A stretch of DNA of 64,000 bases from Hydrogenophaga sp. BPS33 (GTDB lineage: Bacteria; Pseudomonadota; Gammaproteobacteria; Burkholderiales; Burkholderiaceae_C). Of the stretch, positions 15,769-24,061 are shown piece after piece. The notes under the pieces were generated by a model. It did not search any database. It was given only the letters and a program-made list of their open reading frames with translations, and had not been told where the DNA came from. The first letter of the stretch is position 1. Each line of letters opens with the position of its first letter. Both the position numbers and the translations under genes were made by a program. The stretch lies in assembly GCF_009859475.1 (NCBI RefSeq), contig NZ_CP044549.1, positions 3,410,001 through 3,474,000 on the forward strand. The letters run 5' to 3'.

Positions 15769-16765
15769 AACCACCCTGCCCCGCCCCGACCGGCGCCTCG
15801 CCTTGCGCCACATGGGCGCGGCTGCCATCGCGTCCACCGTTCCCATGGGAAGCGTCTGGGCCAAGGAGGGCTTCCCCGAGCGGCCCATCCGCGTCGTGGT
15901 GCCCTACACCCCGGGGGCGATCAACGACGTGCTCGCCCGCGCCATCGGCGACAAGATGTCGCGCACGATCGGCCAATCCGTCATCGTCGACAACCGGCCC
16001 GGTGGCAACACGCTCATCGGCACCCAGTTCGTGGCCAAGTCGCCGGCCGATGGCTATACGCTGCTGCAGATCCCGGCCGCGCACGCCATCAACGCGGCCC
16101 TGCTGCCCAAACTGCCTTACGACTCCATCAACGACTTCAGCTTCATCGCGCTCGTGGCCCGTGCCCCGTTCCTGCTGATCGTCAACAGCGAGCTGCCCTT
16201 CAAGACGGTGGCAGAGTTCGTGGCCGCGGCGAAGCAGAAGCCCGGTCACTACTCCTTCGCGTCCTCGGGCAACGGCGGCAACGCCCACCTGATGGGCGAG
16301 CTGCTGAACATGCAGGCCGGCGTGCAGATGCTGCACGTGCCGTACAAGGGCACGACGCCAGCGCTCAACGATGTGATGGCCGGTCAGGTGCATGCCACTT
16401 TCAGCACCTATTCCGGCGCGGCTGCGGCGATCCGCTCGGGCAAGGTGCGCGCCCTGGCCATCACCAGCGCGCGCCGGGCCGCCGCGTTCGCGGACATTCC
16501 CACCATCGCGGAGTCGGGCTACCCGAACTACGACGTGGCGGGCTGGTGGGGCTTCGCCGCACCCGCCGGCACACCCGCGCCCATCGTGGCCAAGCTGCAC
16601 CAGGAGCTCTCGGCGGCCTGCCAGGCGCCCGACCTGGTGCAGAAGATGAAGTCCGAAGGCGTGGACATGCAGGTCTCCAGCCCGGCCGAATTCAAGGCCC
16701 ATCTGGAGCGCGAGATCGTGGTGTGGAAGGACGTGGTGCGCAAGGCCAACATCAAGGCCGAATAA
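15761..16765 (+). CDS. Bug/TctC-family periplasmic solute-binding protein
   Basis: 334 residues. The N-terminus has an Arg-rich start (RPDRRLALRHMG) before a hydrophobic segment, resembling a Tat-type signal (RRLALR), with cleavage near VWAKEG. The mature part shows the Bug pattern: PIRVVVPYTPGAINDVLAR, VIVDNRPGGNTLIGTQFVAKSPADGYTLL in outline, and HVPYKGTTPALNDVMAGQV. AAGGAG precedes the ATG, which overlaps the end of the enolase-superfamily gene. The two form a tight pair, so it should bind the substrate of that enzyme. No membrane transporter subunits are encoded here. Confidence 0.9.
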   Translation: MPETTLPRPDRRLALRHMGAAAIASTVPMGSVWAKEGFPERPIRVVVPYTPGAINDVLARAIGDKMSRTIGQSVIVDNRPGGNTLIGTQFVAKSPADGYTLLQIPAAHAINAALLPKLPYDSINDFSFIALVARAPFLLIVNSELPFKTVAEFVAAAKQKPGHYSFASSGNGGNAHLMGELLNMQAGVQMLHVPYKGTTPALNDVMAGQVHATFSTYSGAAAAIRSGKVRALAITSARRAAAFADIPTIAESGYPNYDVAGWWGFAAPAGTPAPIVAKLHQELSAACQAPDLVQKMKSEGVDMQVSSPAEFKAHLEREIVVWKDVVRKANIKAE

Positions 16766-16888
16766 GCAAAGCCCTGACTGGTCAACCGGCCATGCGGCCA
16801 GGCCCTCCATTGCTGAATAGGTGCTAGATTTCGCCGCCTTGCCCAACACGGGGTAAGCGGAAAGAACCTAGACAGGGAGGAGGTCTCG

Positions 16889-19800
16889 ATGAGACAAGGC
16901 GTTTTTGTGCCTGGGGCCCAGCGCGGTGCCGCGCGGCAGGCCATCACTTGGGGCCGTTGCGGCCTCGCGCATCTCGCGACGGCTGGGTGTTCCTTCCTGC
17001 TGGCGCTCGGCCCCTCGCTGCTGCAAGCCCAGGTGGTCGAACCCGCCAGCCAACTGAGCAGCACCCGGGTGGTGGTCTACGAACGCGACCCGCTCACAGG
17101 CGTGGTCACGGCCGAGACCACGCAGCCCGACGTGGCGCCACACTGCGTGCGGCGCGAGTTCACGCACGACGCCCACGGCAACGTCACCGCCACGCGCGAG
17201 CGCAACTGCGCCAGCGGCACCGCCTCCGGCACCGCCGCCTTCGACACCCGCGTGCACCAGACCGCCTACGCCGCCACCGCCCAAAGCACTGCTGGCATCT
17301 ACCCCAGCAGCCGCACCAACCCGGCCGGCCACGGTCAACAACTCGAATACGACAACGCCTGGGGCAGCCCCACCCGCGAGACCGACCCCAACGGCCTGTC
17401 CACCACCCACACCCAAGACAGCCTGGGGCGGCGCACCCGCAGCGTCTGGCCCGACGGCCGGGTGACGAACTGGCGCTACGACTACTGCAACGCCCAGGGC
17501 ACCAGCTCGGGCAGCGTGCCCGTGCCCAGCGGCGTGGCCCCCTGCGCGCCCCGCGCCGTGCTGCGCGTGCTCGAAGTGCCCACGCGTGGCGAGGGCGGCC
17601 CCATCAACGGCGCCGTGCGCGCCACCTACTTCGACCCCCAGGGGCGCGAAGTGCAACAGCAAACCCTGAGCTTCGCCGCGGGCGACGGTGCTGCGCCCGG
17701 CACCAACCGGCGCTGGGCCACCGTGCGCACCGAATACGACGTGGCCGGCCGCGTGCAGCGCAAGAGCGACCCCTTCTTCGACGGCGACACCCCGGTCTAC
17801 ACCCGCTTCACCTACGACGCGCTGGGCCGAACCACGCTGCAGAGCAAGCCCAGCCCCTACGCGCCCGGCGGCCTGCAACAGACCGCACACCGCTACGGCC
17901 CGCGCAAGGTGATCTCCGTCAACGCACGCGGCCAGCAGCAAACCCGCGAGTTCGACGAACACGGCCGCATCCTGCGCGTGATCGACGCGCTGGCCCAACA
18001 ACAGCGCTACCACTTCAGCGCCTGGGCCGGTGTGCACCTGATCCGCGACGCCCTGGGCCACACCACCCAGATCCACTACGACCAGGGCGGGCACAAGGCG
18101 CGCATGGTCGACCCCGGCATGGGCACCTGGACCTACCAGCACGACCCGCTGGGCCAGTTGCGCGCGCAGACCAGTCCCAAAGGCCAGACCGCCACCTTGC
18201 ACTACGACACCCTGGGCCGCATGGTGCAGCGCACCGAGCCCGACCTGGTGAGCCACTGGCACTACGACACCACCGCTTCGGGCGCTTCGTGCGCCACCAG
18301 TGCAACAAGCACAACGAGCAAAGGCCAACTGTGCGAAGCCACGGCCGACAACCAATACCGCCGGCTGCGCCAGTTCGATGCATGGGGCCGCCTCGTGCAG
18401 GAGCGCACCACGCTCGATGCAGGCACGGCCTACGTAAGCCAACTCCACTACGACGCCGACAGCCGCGTGGCGCGCCAGACCTGGCCCACCGGTCTGGCCG
18501 TGGACCACCTGTACGACGGCCCCACCGGCGCGCTCACCGAGCTGCGCCTGGCGCCCAGCGGCCAGTCGATCTGGAAACGCCAGGGCAACGACGCGCGCGG
18601 CCAGTTCACCCAGGTCTGGTACGGCAACGGCGCGCAGACTCTCAACACCTACGACAGCCAGACCGGCCTGCTGCAAGCCTCGCGTGCAGGCCCCAGCGGC
18701 GCGCCCACGACGCTCATCGACCAGGCCTACGACTACAACCCCCTGGGCCACCTGAGCAAGCGCAGCGACCACCGGCACGGCACCGAAGAAATCTTCACCT
18801 ACGACGAACTCAACCGTCTCACGCGCAGCCTGCTCAACAACACCGCCCGTGCGCAACTGCTGCGCAACATCGCCTACGGGTACGACGCGCTGGGCAACAT
18901 CAGCTCCAACTCCGAGGTCGGCACCTACACCTATGCCCGCGGCCCGGGCGCGCGCCCGCACGCCTTGCTGCGCATCGACGGGCAGGCCGGCAAACTGGCC
19001 AACCCCACCTACACCTACGACCCCAACGGCAACGTGCTCAGCGTCGCGGGCACCAACGGCCCACAGCGCAGCCACACCTGGACCAGCTTCGACAACCCCT
19101 TGAGCTTCTCGCTCAGCCAGGGCGAGGTGCAAGTCGACTTCCTCTACGGCCCGGAGCACCAGCGCATCCGCGAAGTCAAGCGCAAGGCCACCGAAGGCGT
19201 CGCCAGCCAGAAGACCGTGCACGTGCTGCACCCGGACAACGAAGGTGCGCTGTACTTCGAGCGCGAGGTGACCCAGGCCGGCCCGGGTACCGGCCAGGCT
19301 GAAAACCGCCACTACATCAGCGCGGAAAAGGGTGCCTTCCTGCTCATCACCAATGCCTCGGCCCTGCAGGCCAGCCCTGTGGCCACCACGCTCACCGACG
19401 CCGAGCAGCGCTACTGGCACAAAGACCACCTGGGCTCCATCGTGGCCAGCACCAGCGCCAACATGGACGTGATCGAGCGCATGGCCTACGACCCGTTTGG
19501 CAAGCGCCGCCACATCGACGGCAGCTTCGACCAGACCGGCAGCATCGACGCGAGCAGCACCAACCGCGGTTTCACCGGCCACGAGCACCTGGACGAGCTC
19601 GACTTCATCCACATGAACGCGCGGGTGTACGACCCGGACGTGGGCCGCTTCTTGAGCCCCGACCCCACGGTGCCCGAGTTCACCAACCCGCAGGCTTACA
19701 ACCGGTACGCGTACACCATCAACAACCCGCTGAATCTGGTGGACCGCAATGGGTTTGCGCATACCTCGCCGGGCTCCGATGGTGGCGAGAGCAACTCGTC

Positions 19801-20470
19801 AAACGGCACTCCGTCTGGAGACGGAAACGGTCCGAGTGGGGGGAGTGGGGATGCGGGTGGAGATTCGATAGGTGTGGGGCCGAAGCCTGGAGACAAGGAC
19901 ACCCTTGCTGCAACAGGCGTGGTGGGAACGACGGTCGCACAACTTTCCTTGCGAACCGTGCCGGTGCCAGGCATTCCCAAGACGCCACCCAAAACGCCTT
20001 CACAAGCAGACGCGATGGGCGTGCCGCCGACGGTGGCACCACCTGCGCCGGTGCAGTTGCCGACGCCGCCCAGCATGGTGGATAGTCTCCGCTTGGCAAG
20101 TCCAGCATGGGGGCTGATTCATGACATCGCAACGTCAATTTCATGGGGGGCTTTGACAACCAACCAGGTAGCGAGCGATGAAACAAATCCACAAAAAATT
20201 TCTGATGATGCAGTGAATAATCTGACACGTGGGTTACGTCCAGAACTAGATAAGAGACAACGCATGGTCAGAGGTCACTTCGTCAGCGACAAAGGTGATG
20301 CACAAGAGAGTTTTAACTCATTGCCAGGAGAAATGGGCCCGAATGATCAGAAAACTTTGCCAGACAAAAGTGTCGCTGGTATTCATACTTCAACAACGAC
20401 CGGTCTTACGACGGTTCACGTCAATCGTCCCCCAGGACGACAGGATGTGAAGGTTCGTCATACAAAATGA
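16889..20470 (+). CDS. Secreted RHS/YD-repeat protein with variable C-terminal tip
   Basis: 1193 residues. The N-terminus is a long signal peptide (hydrophobic core near 25-45, SFLLALGPSLLQAQ). About 25 YD repeats follow (for example YDALGRTTL, YDTLGRMVQ, YDNAWGSPT), the building block of the RHS cocoon. The RHS core motif lies near residues 905-955 (DPDVGRFLSPDPTVPEF and AYNRYAYTINNPLNLVDRNGF). The last 240 residues are different: a Gly/Ser/Asp-rich linker, a Pro-rich stretch, then an AT-rich tip ending in HVNRPPGRQDVKVRHTK. This is the layout of polymorphic toxins. AGGAGG precedes the ATG. I do not recognise the tip domain. The next gene starts 10 bases downstream and is the best immunity candidate. 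Confidence 0.9.
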   Translation: MRQGVFVPGAQRGAARQAITWGRCGLAHLATAGCSFLLALGPSLLQAQVVEPASQLSSTRVVVYERDPLTGVVTAETTQPDVAPHCVRREFTHDAHGNVTATRERNCASGTASGTAAFDTRVHQTAYAATAQSTAGIYPSSRTNPAGHGQQLEYDNAWGSPTRETDPNGLSTTHTQDSLGRRTRSVWPDGRVTNWRYDYCNAQGTSSGSVPVPSGVAPCAPRAVLRVLEVPTRGEGGPINGAVRATYFDPQGREVQQQTLSFAAGDGAAPGTNRRWATVRTEYDVAGRVQRKSDPFFDGDTPVYTRFTYDALGRTTLQSKPSPYAPGGLQQTAHRYGPRKVISVNARGQQQTREFDEHGRILRVIDALAQQQRYHFSAWAGVHLIRDALGHTTQIHYDQGGHKARMVDPGMGTWTYQHDPLGQLRAQTSPKGQTATLHYDTLGRMVQRTEPDLVSHWHYDTTASGASCATSATSTTSKGQLCEATADNQYRRLRQFDAWGRLVQERTTLDAGTAYVSQLHYDADSRVARQTWPTGLAVDHLYDGPTGALTELRLAPSGQSIWKRQGNDARGQFTQVWYGNGAQTLNTYDSQTGLLQASRAGPSGAPTTLIDQAYDYNPLGHLSKRSDHRHGTEEIFTYDELNRLTRSLLNNTARAQLLRNIAYGYDALGNISSNSEVGTYTYARGPGARPHALLRIDGQAGKLANPTYTYDPNGNVLSVAGTNGPQRSHTWTSFDNPLSFSLSQGEVQVDFLYGPEHQRIREVKRKATEGVASQKTVHVLHPDNEGALYFEREVTQAGPGTGQAENRHYISAEKGAFLLITNASALQASPVATTLTDAEQRYWHKDHLGSIVASTSANMDVIERMAYDPFGKRRHIDGSFDQTGSIDASSTNRGFTGHEHLDELDFIHMNARVYDPDVGRFLSPDPTVPEFTNPQAYNRYAYTINNPLNLVDRNGFAHTSPGSDGGESNSSNGTPSGDGNGPSGGSGDAGGDSIGVGPKPGDKDTLAATGVVGTTVAQLSLRTVPVPGIPKTPPKTPSQADAMGVPPTVAPPAPVQLPTPPSMVDSLRLASPAWGLIHDIATSISWGALTTNQVASDETNPQKISDDAVNNLTRGLRPELDKRQRMVRGHFVSDKGDAQESFNSLPGEMGPNDQKTLPDKSVAGIHTSTTTGLTTVHVNRPPGRQDVKVRHTK

Positions 20471-20480
20471 GGAGAGTTCT

Positions 20481-20897
20481 GTGAGACGAGTTCGCGAATT
20501 TGAAATCTGGTCTAAAAGGAGGGAGCTGCTGCCTGCTGATTTTGGCAAAGCGCTTGCGGTGCGACTTTGGGCGCTAGGTGTGCCGGAGCATGTAGTTCTT
20601 GGATTGAACTTCATTCCAGACGAGACTGATTCATTGAATTTAAAATCAATGATAGAGGATGGAGAGTTGACTCTAGAAGAGTTTGTGATTTTTTGCAAAG
20701 AAAACTCTCTTGTTCAGAATATTTCCTCAGTAGTCTCAGCTGGTTTATATCTCGAGTACTGCTTTGGCAGATGTCTAGCATGGATTCATTTTCCAGAAGA
20801 TTGCTCGCAAGAAAGTTTTGTGAAATTGGTGCGAATGGTCGAGTTGCAAGGATGTCGCGTTGTCGACCCCGAGACCTTGATGGATGTCGTTGTCTAG
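20481..20897 (+). CDS. Hypothetical protein, candidate immunity protein of the RHS tip
   Basis: 138 residues starting at a GTG, with GGAGAG about seven bases upstream, 10 bases after the RHS stop. The sequence is acidic, cytosolic and without signal or membrane segments (VRRVREFEIWSKRRELLP... VRLWALGVPEHVVLGLNF). GC content is well below that of the RHS body. Position, size, charge and base composition are those of an immunity gene paired with a polymorphic toxin. No family is recognised, so the role is inferred from context only. Confidence 0.7.
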   Translation: MRRVREFEIWSKRRELLPADFGKALAVRLWALGVPEHVVLGLNFIPDETDSLNLKSMIEDGELTLEEFVIFCKENSLVQNISSVVSAGLYLEYCFGRCLAWIHFPEDCSQESFVKLVRMVELQGCRVVDPETLMDVVV

Positions 20898-20944
20898 GCA
20901 AGATCTAATACGAAGCGGGAATTTACTGATAAAGGGAGAGAGAT

Positions 20945-21385
20945 ATGCGATCGAAATTTCAACAAAGAAGGTTGTTTGAACAGACGCTGAACAAGATTAT
21001 TGGGTGTAATTTGAAGGCGCTCCCAACGACCTGCTTGATCGCTGCGGATGACTTCAACGATGAAGCATCATTCAAAAGACTGGTTGCAGATTTGCTTGCT
21101 TATGACTGTCGCTATTTCATGACCTATGGGCTTGTTGCCGAAGTACTTCACGACAAGATCGATGAGGTTATCAGTGATCTCGAGTTGGGCTCCAAAGGAA
21201 TTCTTACCGCAGCTCACTCAGATGAGCCAATCGATGAAATTGCATGGTTCTTCGTAAATGCGACGGCACCGGAAGAGGATTGTGTGCAGTATTTTTTTGG
21301 ATTTGACGACAAGGCGGCATTTAATGAGCTATCTCGCGCAGTAAAAAAAGAAGTTCAGAAATTGAATGCCAAATTTAATGACTGA
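20945..21385 (+). CDS. Hypothetical protein, second immunity candidate
   Basis: 146 residues, ATG preceded by GGGAGAG. It is acidic and soluble, with a hydrophobic core pattern LPTTCLIAADDFNDEASFKRLVADLLAYDCRYFMTYG in outline, followed by IDEIAWFFVNATAPEEDC and a terminal basic helix (AVKKEVQKLNAKFND). It is AT-rich like its neighbours and 47 bp from the preceding gene. Stacks of unrelated small genes behind an RHS gene are usually immunity genes kept from earlier toxin tips. I do not recognise the family. Confidence 0.65.
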   Translation: MRSKFQQRRLFEQTLNKIIGCNLKALPTTCLIAADDFNDEASFKRLVADLLAYDCRYFMTYGLVAEVLHDKIDEVISDLELGSKGILTAAHSDEPIDEIAWFFVNATAPEEDCVQYFFGFDDKAAFNELSRAVKKEVQKLNAKFND

Positions 21386-21406
21386 TTATTTTTAGGATAA
21401 ATTCAA

Positions 21407-21626
21407 GTGATCTCTCCATTTGAAATAGATGGCAATGCAATTTGGACTATTCCGGCATCGAGTGGCCGGGAGTCCATTCTTTGCAAGAAGCTATCCGATT
21501 TGGAAGGCGAGCTCATTCTGTGCAGCGTAGGCATTTCTGGGGATTTCTGGGGTCGTAAGCCGTCACCTGAGCAGTCTCAATTGGTTCGACCCAGAAATTT
21601 TGAAAGACGATGGTGAGGTGCTGTGA
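21407..21626 (+). pseudogene. Small hypothetical gene frameshifted by a 10-bp tandem duplication
   Basis: The frame from GTG 21407 (AGGA at 21394-21397) runs to a stop at 21614-21616 and ends in an unlikely sequence, SQLVRPRNFERRW. The 10-mer ATTTCTGGGG occurs twice in tandem at 21533-21552. Removing one copy restores a single frame that continues VSRHLSSLNWFDPEILKDDGEVL and stops at 21624-21626. That stop overlaps the next GTG (21623) as GTGA, a normal operon overlap. The repaired product is 69 residues, acidic and without a known family. The break is therefore recent and exactly reversible. Confidence 0.75.
21533..21552 (+). repeat. Tandem duplication, 2 x 10 bp, causing a frameshift
   Basis: ATTTCTGGGG at 21533-21542 is repeated exactly at 21543-21552. 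It sits at the point where the surrounding small gene changes frame. Ten is not a multiple of three, so gain or loss of a copy switches the reading frame. Confidence 0.9.
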
Positions 21627-22045
21627 AGAAATGTGTCTTTTCCAGCTCCGGATCCATGATCGTTCCTGAAGTGCATGATTCGCTCATAGATCGGATTGAT
21701 TTTGATGCCAAAGCATTGGCCATTTATGTTCGCAATCCGGCTGGTTAATTAAGCAAGTTGTCGTTTTCAGGTGTCGTCTATTTTTTCTGCAACGGAATGA
21801 GGCAGCAAAACTTGATTCTTGACATATGGATAGATGATAGGGAGGAATCCATCGCAAGGATGGCAGAAACTCTTGTTCACGATGAATCTGATGTCCAAAA
21901 AATGCACCGCTCCAATATGCTCGAAAAGCTTTCCAGCTCCGAATTGAAGATCATCCAGTGCTCTCCATCGTATGGGGGAGAGTTTGCATTGGTTTGTAAT
22001 GATGTTTTTTACCAAGAGTGCATCGGCGAGACGAAAGTGCCGTAA
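21623..22045 (+). pseudogene. Hypothetical gene interrupted by an in-frame TAA
   Basis: From GTG 21623 the frame reads KKCVFSSSGSMIVPEVHDSL... ALAIYVRNPAG and then meets TAA at 21746-21748. The same frame continues at once with LSKLSFSGVVYFFCNGMRQQ and runs on to 22045. Without the stop the product would be 140 residues, like the two intact immunity candidates upstream. The second part has no ATG start with a Shine-Dalgarno before residue 54, so it is not a separate gene. I read this as a decayed immunity-type gene; stop readthrough is the alternative. Confidence 0.65.
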
Positions 22046-22046
22046 T

Positions 22047-22078
22047 GCGAGTTCGCGAGTTCGCGAGTTCGCGAGTTT
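22047..22078 (+). repeat. Four tandem copies of an 8-bp unit
   Basis: GCGAGTTC at 22047-22054, 22055-22062 and 22063-22070, and GCGAGTTT at 22071-22078. The array begins two bases after an ATG (22045) that overlaps the preceding stop (TAATG). The encoded start, MRVREF, resembles the start of the gene at 20481 (VRRVREFE), so the array may have grown inside the first codons of another such gene. Confidence 0.85.
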
Positions 22079-22082
22079 GCCG

Positions 22083-22181
22083 ATCATTCGGCATCTCAAG
22101 GCAGACCACCGCATGGAGCGCTGTCACCTCAAGGGCGAAACCGGCGACCGGCTGCACGCGGTGCTGTGTGCGGCGGCAGGC
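22083..22181 (+). pseudogene. Fragment of an IS5-type transposase
   Basis: The + frame reads IIRHLKADHRMERCHLKG, then ETGDRLHAVLCAA. This resembles the C-terminal block of IS5-group transposases (HLK.DHRM.RC.LKG..GD..HAVLCAAG). The rest of the transposase and the terminal repeats are absent, so only a scar is left. It marks the junction between the AT-rich RHS immunity region and the GC-rich MarR gene. Confidence 0.6.
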
Positions 22182-22312
22182 AGCAGGCACTCCACGCAGG
22201 GCTGGCGTCGACCTCACGCCGACCGACTCCAGGCATTGCGCCAGCCTGAAAATAAATCAGATCCAACTCCTTAGAATGAGCCGATGTCTGATTTCCCGCG
22301 GGTGAAGCACCC

Positions 22313-22945
22313 ATGAGCAGTTCCAAGCGCACGGTGCCCGCACCCCGGGTGATGAGCGATCTGATTTCCACCCGGATTCACGCCCTGGCCAATCTCTCCT
22401 CGGCCACGACGACCTTGCGCGTGGAACGCAAGTACGGCCTGAGCCTGCTCGAGTGGCGGTCGCTGGGTCAGCTTGGTGGCTTCGCCCCGTTGTCGCTGAA
22501 AGAGCTGGCGCGCCGCGCCGGCCTGGAAAAGAGCTACGCCAGCCGCACGGTCTCGGGCTTGATCGAGCGCGGTCTGGTGGCCAGCGAGCGCAGCGATTCG
22601 GATGGCCGTGGCGTCATACTCAGCCTCACGCCCAAAGGCAAGGCCTTGTACGAAACCGCGTTCGAAGATGCCGTGGCCCGCAACGAGCGCCTGCTGAGCC
22701 CGTTGAAAGACGAGCAGCGGCTGCAGCTGATCGAGATCCTGGGCCTGCTCACCGTGAGCGCCCGGCGTGCGCTGGAGAACGAGCGCAACGGCGTGGACGA
22801 TGGCAGCGACGCGGATGCCAGCCCGGCATCGCGCAAGAAAGCGCGCTCCGCGAGCTCGCCCAAGGACGGCGCCGAAGGCTCGGTCGATCTGGTGGAGATG
22901 CGCTACCTGCTCTCGCGCCTGAACGAGCTGGCAGGCAAGTCATAG
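22313..22945 (+). CDS. MarR-family transcriptional regulator
   Basis: 210 residues. The MarR winged helix spans about 15-150, with the recognition segment LSLKELARRAGLEKSYASRTVSGLIERGLV (in outline, near 62-92) and the wing SERSDSDGRGVILSLTPKG. The C-terminal 55 residues are an extra Asp/Ser/Lys-rich linker and a short helix (EMRYLLSRLNELAG), longer than usual. The gene points toward the seven-gene CoA catabolic operon (convergent), so it is a candidate regulator of that operon. The operator would then be the palindrome at 30439-30457. Confidence 0.88.
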   Translation: MSSSKRTVPAPRVMSDLISTRIHALANLSSATTTLRVERKYGLSLLEWRSLGQLGGFAPLSLKELARRAGLEKSYASRTVSGLIERGLVASERSDSDGRGVILSLTPKGKALYETAFEDAVARNERLLSPLKDEQRLQLIEILGLLTVSARRALENERNGVDDGSDADASPASRKKARSASSPKDGAEGSVDLVEMRYLLSRLNELAGKS

Positions 22946-22948
22946 AGA

Positions 22949-23015
22949 CACCCCCTGCGCCGCTTCGCGGCTTCCCCCCTCCGTGGCGCGCCTTCGGCGC
23001 TTCGAGGGGGGACGG
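22949..23015. repeat. Intergenic hairpin cluster between convergent genes
   Basis: CCCCCCTC (22974-22981) and GAGGGGGG (23004-23011) pair around an inner GCGC-CTTCG-GCGC hairpin; a GCCGCTTCGCGGC hairpin precedes them. There is no T-tract. Similar C-tract/G-tract palindromes occur between cysD and cysN (55771-55860). They look like a dispersed intergenic repeat of this genome. Confidence 0.55.
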
Positions 23016-23086
23016 CATCTTGGGCCGGCGCAGCCGTCCCTCGATGCCTCTGGATCGCGCCTCGCGCTCCGGACACTTGGCGTGGT

Positions 23087-24061
23087 CTAGTCGTGCCCCG
23101 AGGGCCTTCGCAGCGGGTTGAGCCCGCTTCGCGCCACGCGGCCATGCAGTTCGCGGCCCAGTGCCTGCTCGCAGGCCTCCACGGTGGCGAGCAGGCCGTC
23201 CATGTCGATGCCGGTCTTCACGCCCATGTTCTCGAACAGGTCGACCAGGTCTTCAGTGCACACATTGCCGGTGTGGCCACCGCCGTATTTCACCTTGGTC
23301 GGGTGCCCGCCCACGCCCCCGAAGGCGCAGTCGAAATGGCGCACGCCCGCCTCCAGCGCCGCCACGTAGTTGACGAGGCCGGTGCCGCGCGTGTCGTGGA
23401 AGTGGGCGATCGGGATGACGTCGGGAAATTCGGCCCGCATGCGGGTGAACAAGGCCTTGGTGGTTACCGGCGTGGCGGTGCCGGTGGTGTCGCCCAGCGC
23501 CACGTGCCGCACGCCCGCATCGCGCAGGCGGCCCACGTCGGCGAGCACGCTGTCGGGGTTCACCGCCCCTTCGAACGGACAACCGAAGGCCATGGACACT
23601 GTGCCGATCAGGCGGAAACGCCCATTCGCCCGCGCCGCCATCTCGCGGATGTTGGCCCATTGGTCCTCGCGCGTGCGTGCCAGGTTCTTCAGCGAGTGCG
23701 TGTCGGTGGCCGACACGAGCAGGCTGATTTCGTTGGCGCCGAAGCCGGCGTCGGCATCGGCCAGGGCGCGCTCGACCGCGCGCACGTTGGCGCAGGTGGC
23801 CTTGTAGAACGCACCTTCGCGGCGCGGCAAGGCCTGCAGCATGGCGCTGGCATCGCCGAACTGGGGAATCACCTTGGGGTTGCTGTACGAGGTGGCTTCC
23901 ACGCGGGCAAAGCCGAGTTCGGCAAAGCGCTGCACCAGCGCCACCTTGGTGGCGGTGGGCATGAAGTCCGGTTCGTGCTGCAGGCCGTCGCGCGCGAAGC
24001 ACTCGCAGAGCGCCACGTCGCGGCCGTCGTCTTCGAGGGAGAAAGTCTGCGCGTCCGTCAT
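23087..24061 (-). CDS. HMG-CoA lyase-like (HMGL) family enzyme with altered signature cysteine
   Basis: 324 residues with a DRE-TIM barrel. The family features RDGLQ (Arg24, Asp25), GDTTGTATP (190-198) and the metal-binding HFH (His220, His222) are present. The loop that in HMG-CoA lyases reads GGCP, with the catalytic cysteine, reads GGHP here (His253), followed by GGGHTGNVCTEDLV. It should therefore do an aldol-type cleavage or condensation of an acyl-CoA, but not necessarily of HMG-CoA. Its start overlaps the stop of the ligase gene by ATGA. It is the last gene of the operon that starts at 30419. Confidence 0.85.
   Translation of the reverse strand: MTDAQTFSLEDDGRDVALCECFARDGLQHEPDFMPTATKVALVQRFAELGFARVEATSYSNPKVIPQFGDASAMLQALPRREGAFYKATCANVRAVERALADADAGFGANEISLLVSATDTHSLKNLARTREDQWANIREMAARANGRFRLIGTVSMAFGCPFEGAVNPDSVLADVGRLRDAGVRHVALGDTTGTATPVTTKALFTRMRAEFPDVIPIAHFHDTRGTGLVNYVAALEAGVRHFDCAFGGVGGHPTKVKYGGGHTGNVCTEDLVDLFENMGVKTGIDMDGLLATVEACEQALGRELHGRVARSGLNPLRRPSGHD

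Noticed and set aside
16868..19762. 964-codon open frame on the minus strand across the RHS gene
   Set aside because: It is antisense to the YD repeats. The composition is a Val/Gly/Ala/His repeat produced by the opposite strand, there is no Shine-Dalgarno, and the RHS frame is fully explained by known motifs.
21758..22045. Independent 95-residue gene from TTG 21758
   Set aside because: It is in the same frame as the preceding 41 codons, separated only by a TAA, and has no Shine-Dalgarno; a broken single gene is simpler.
22047..22078. Possible CRISPR-like array
   Set aside because: Units are 8 bp with no spacers and there are no cas genes; this is a simple tandem repeat.
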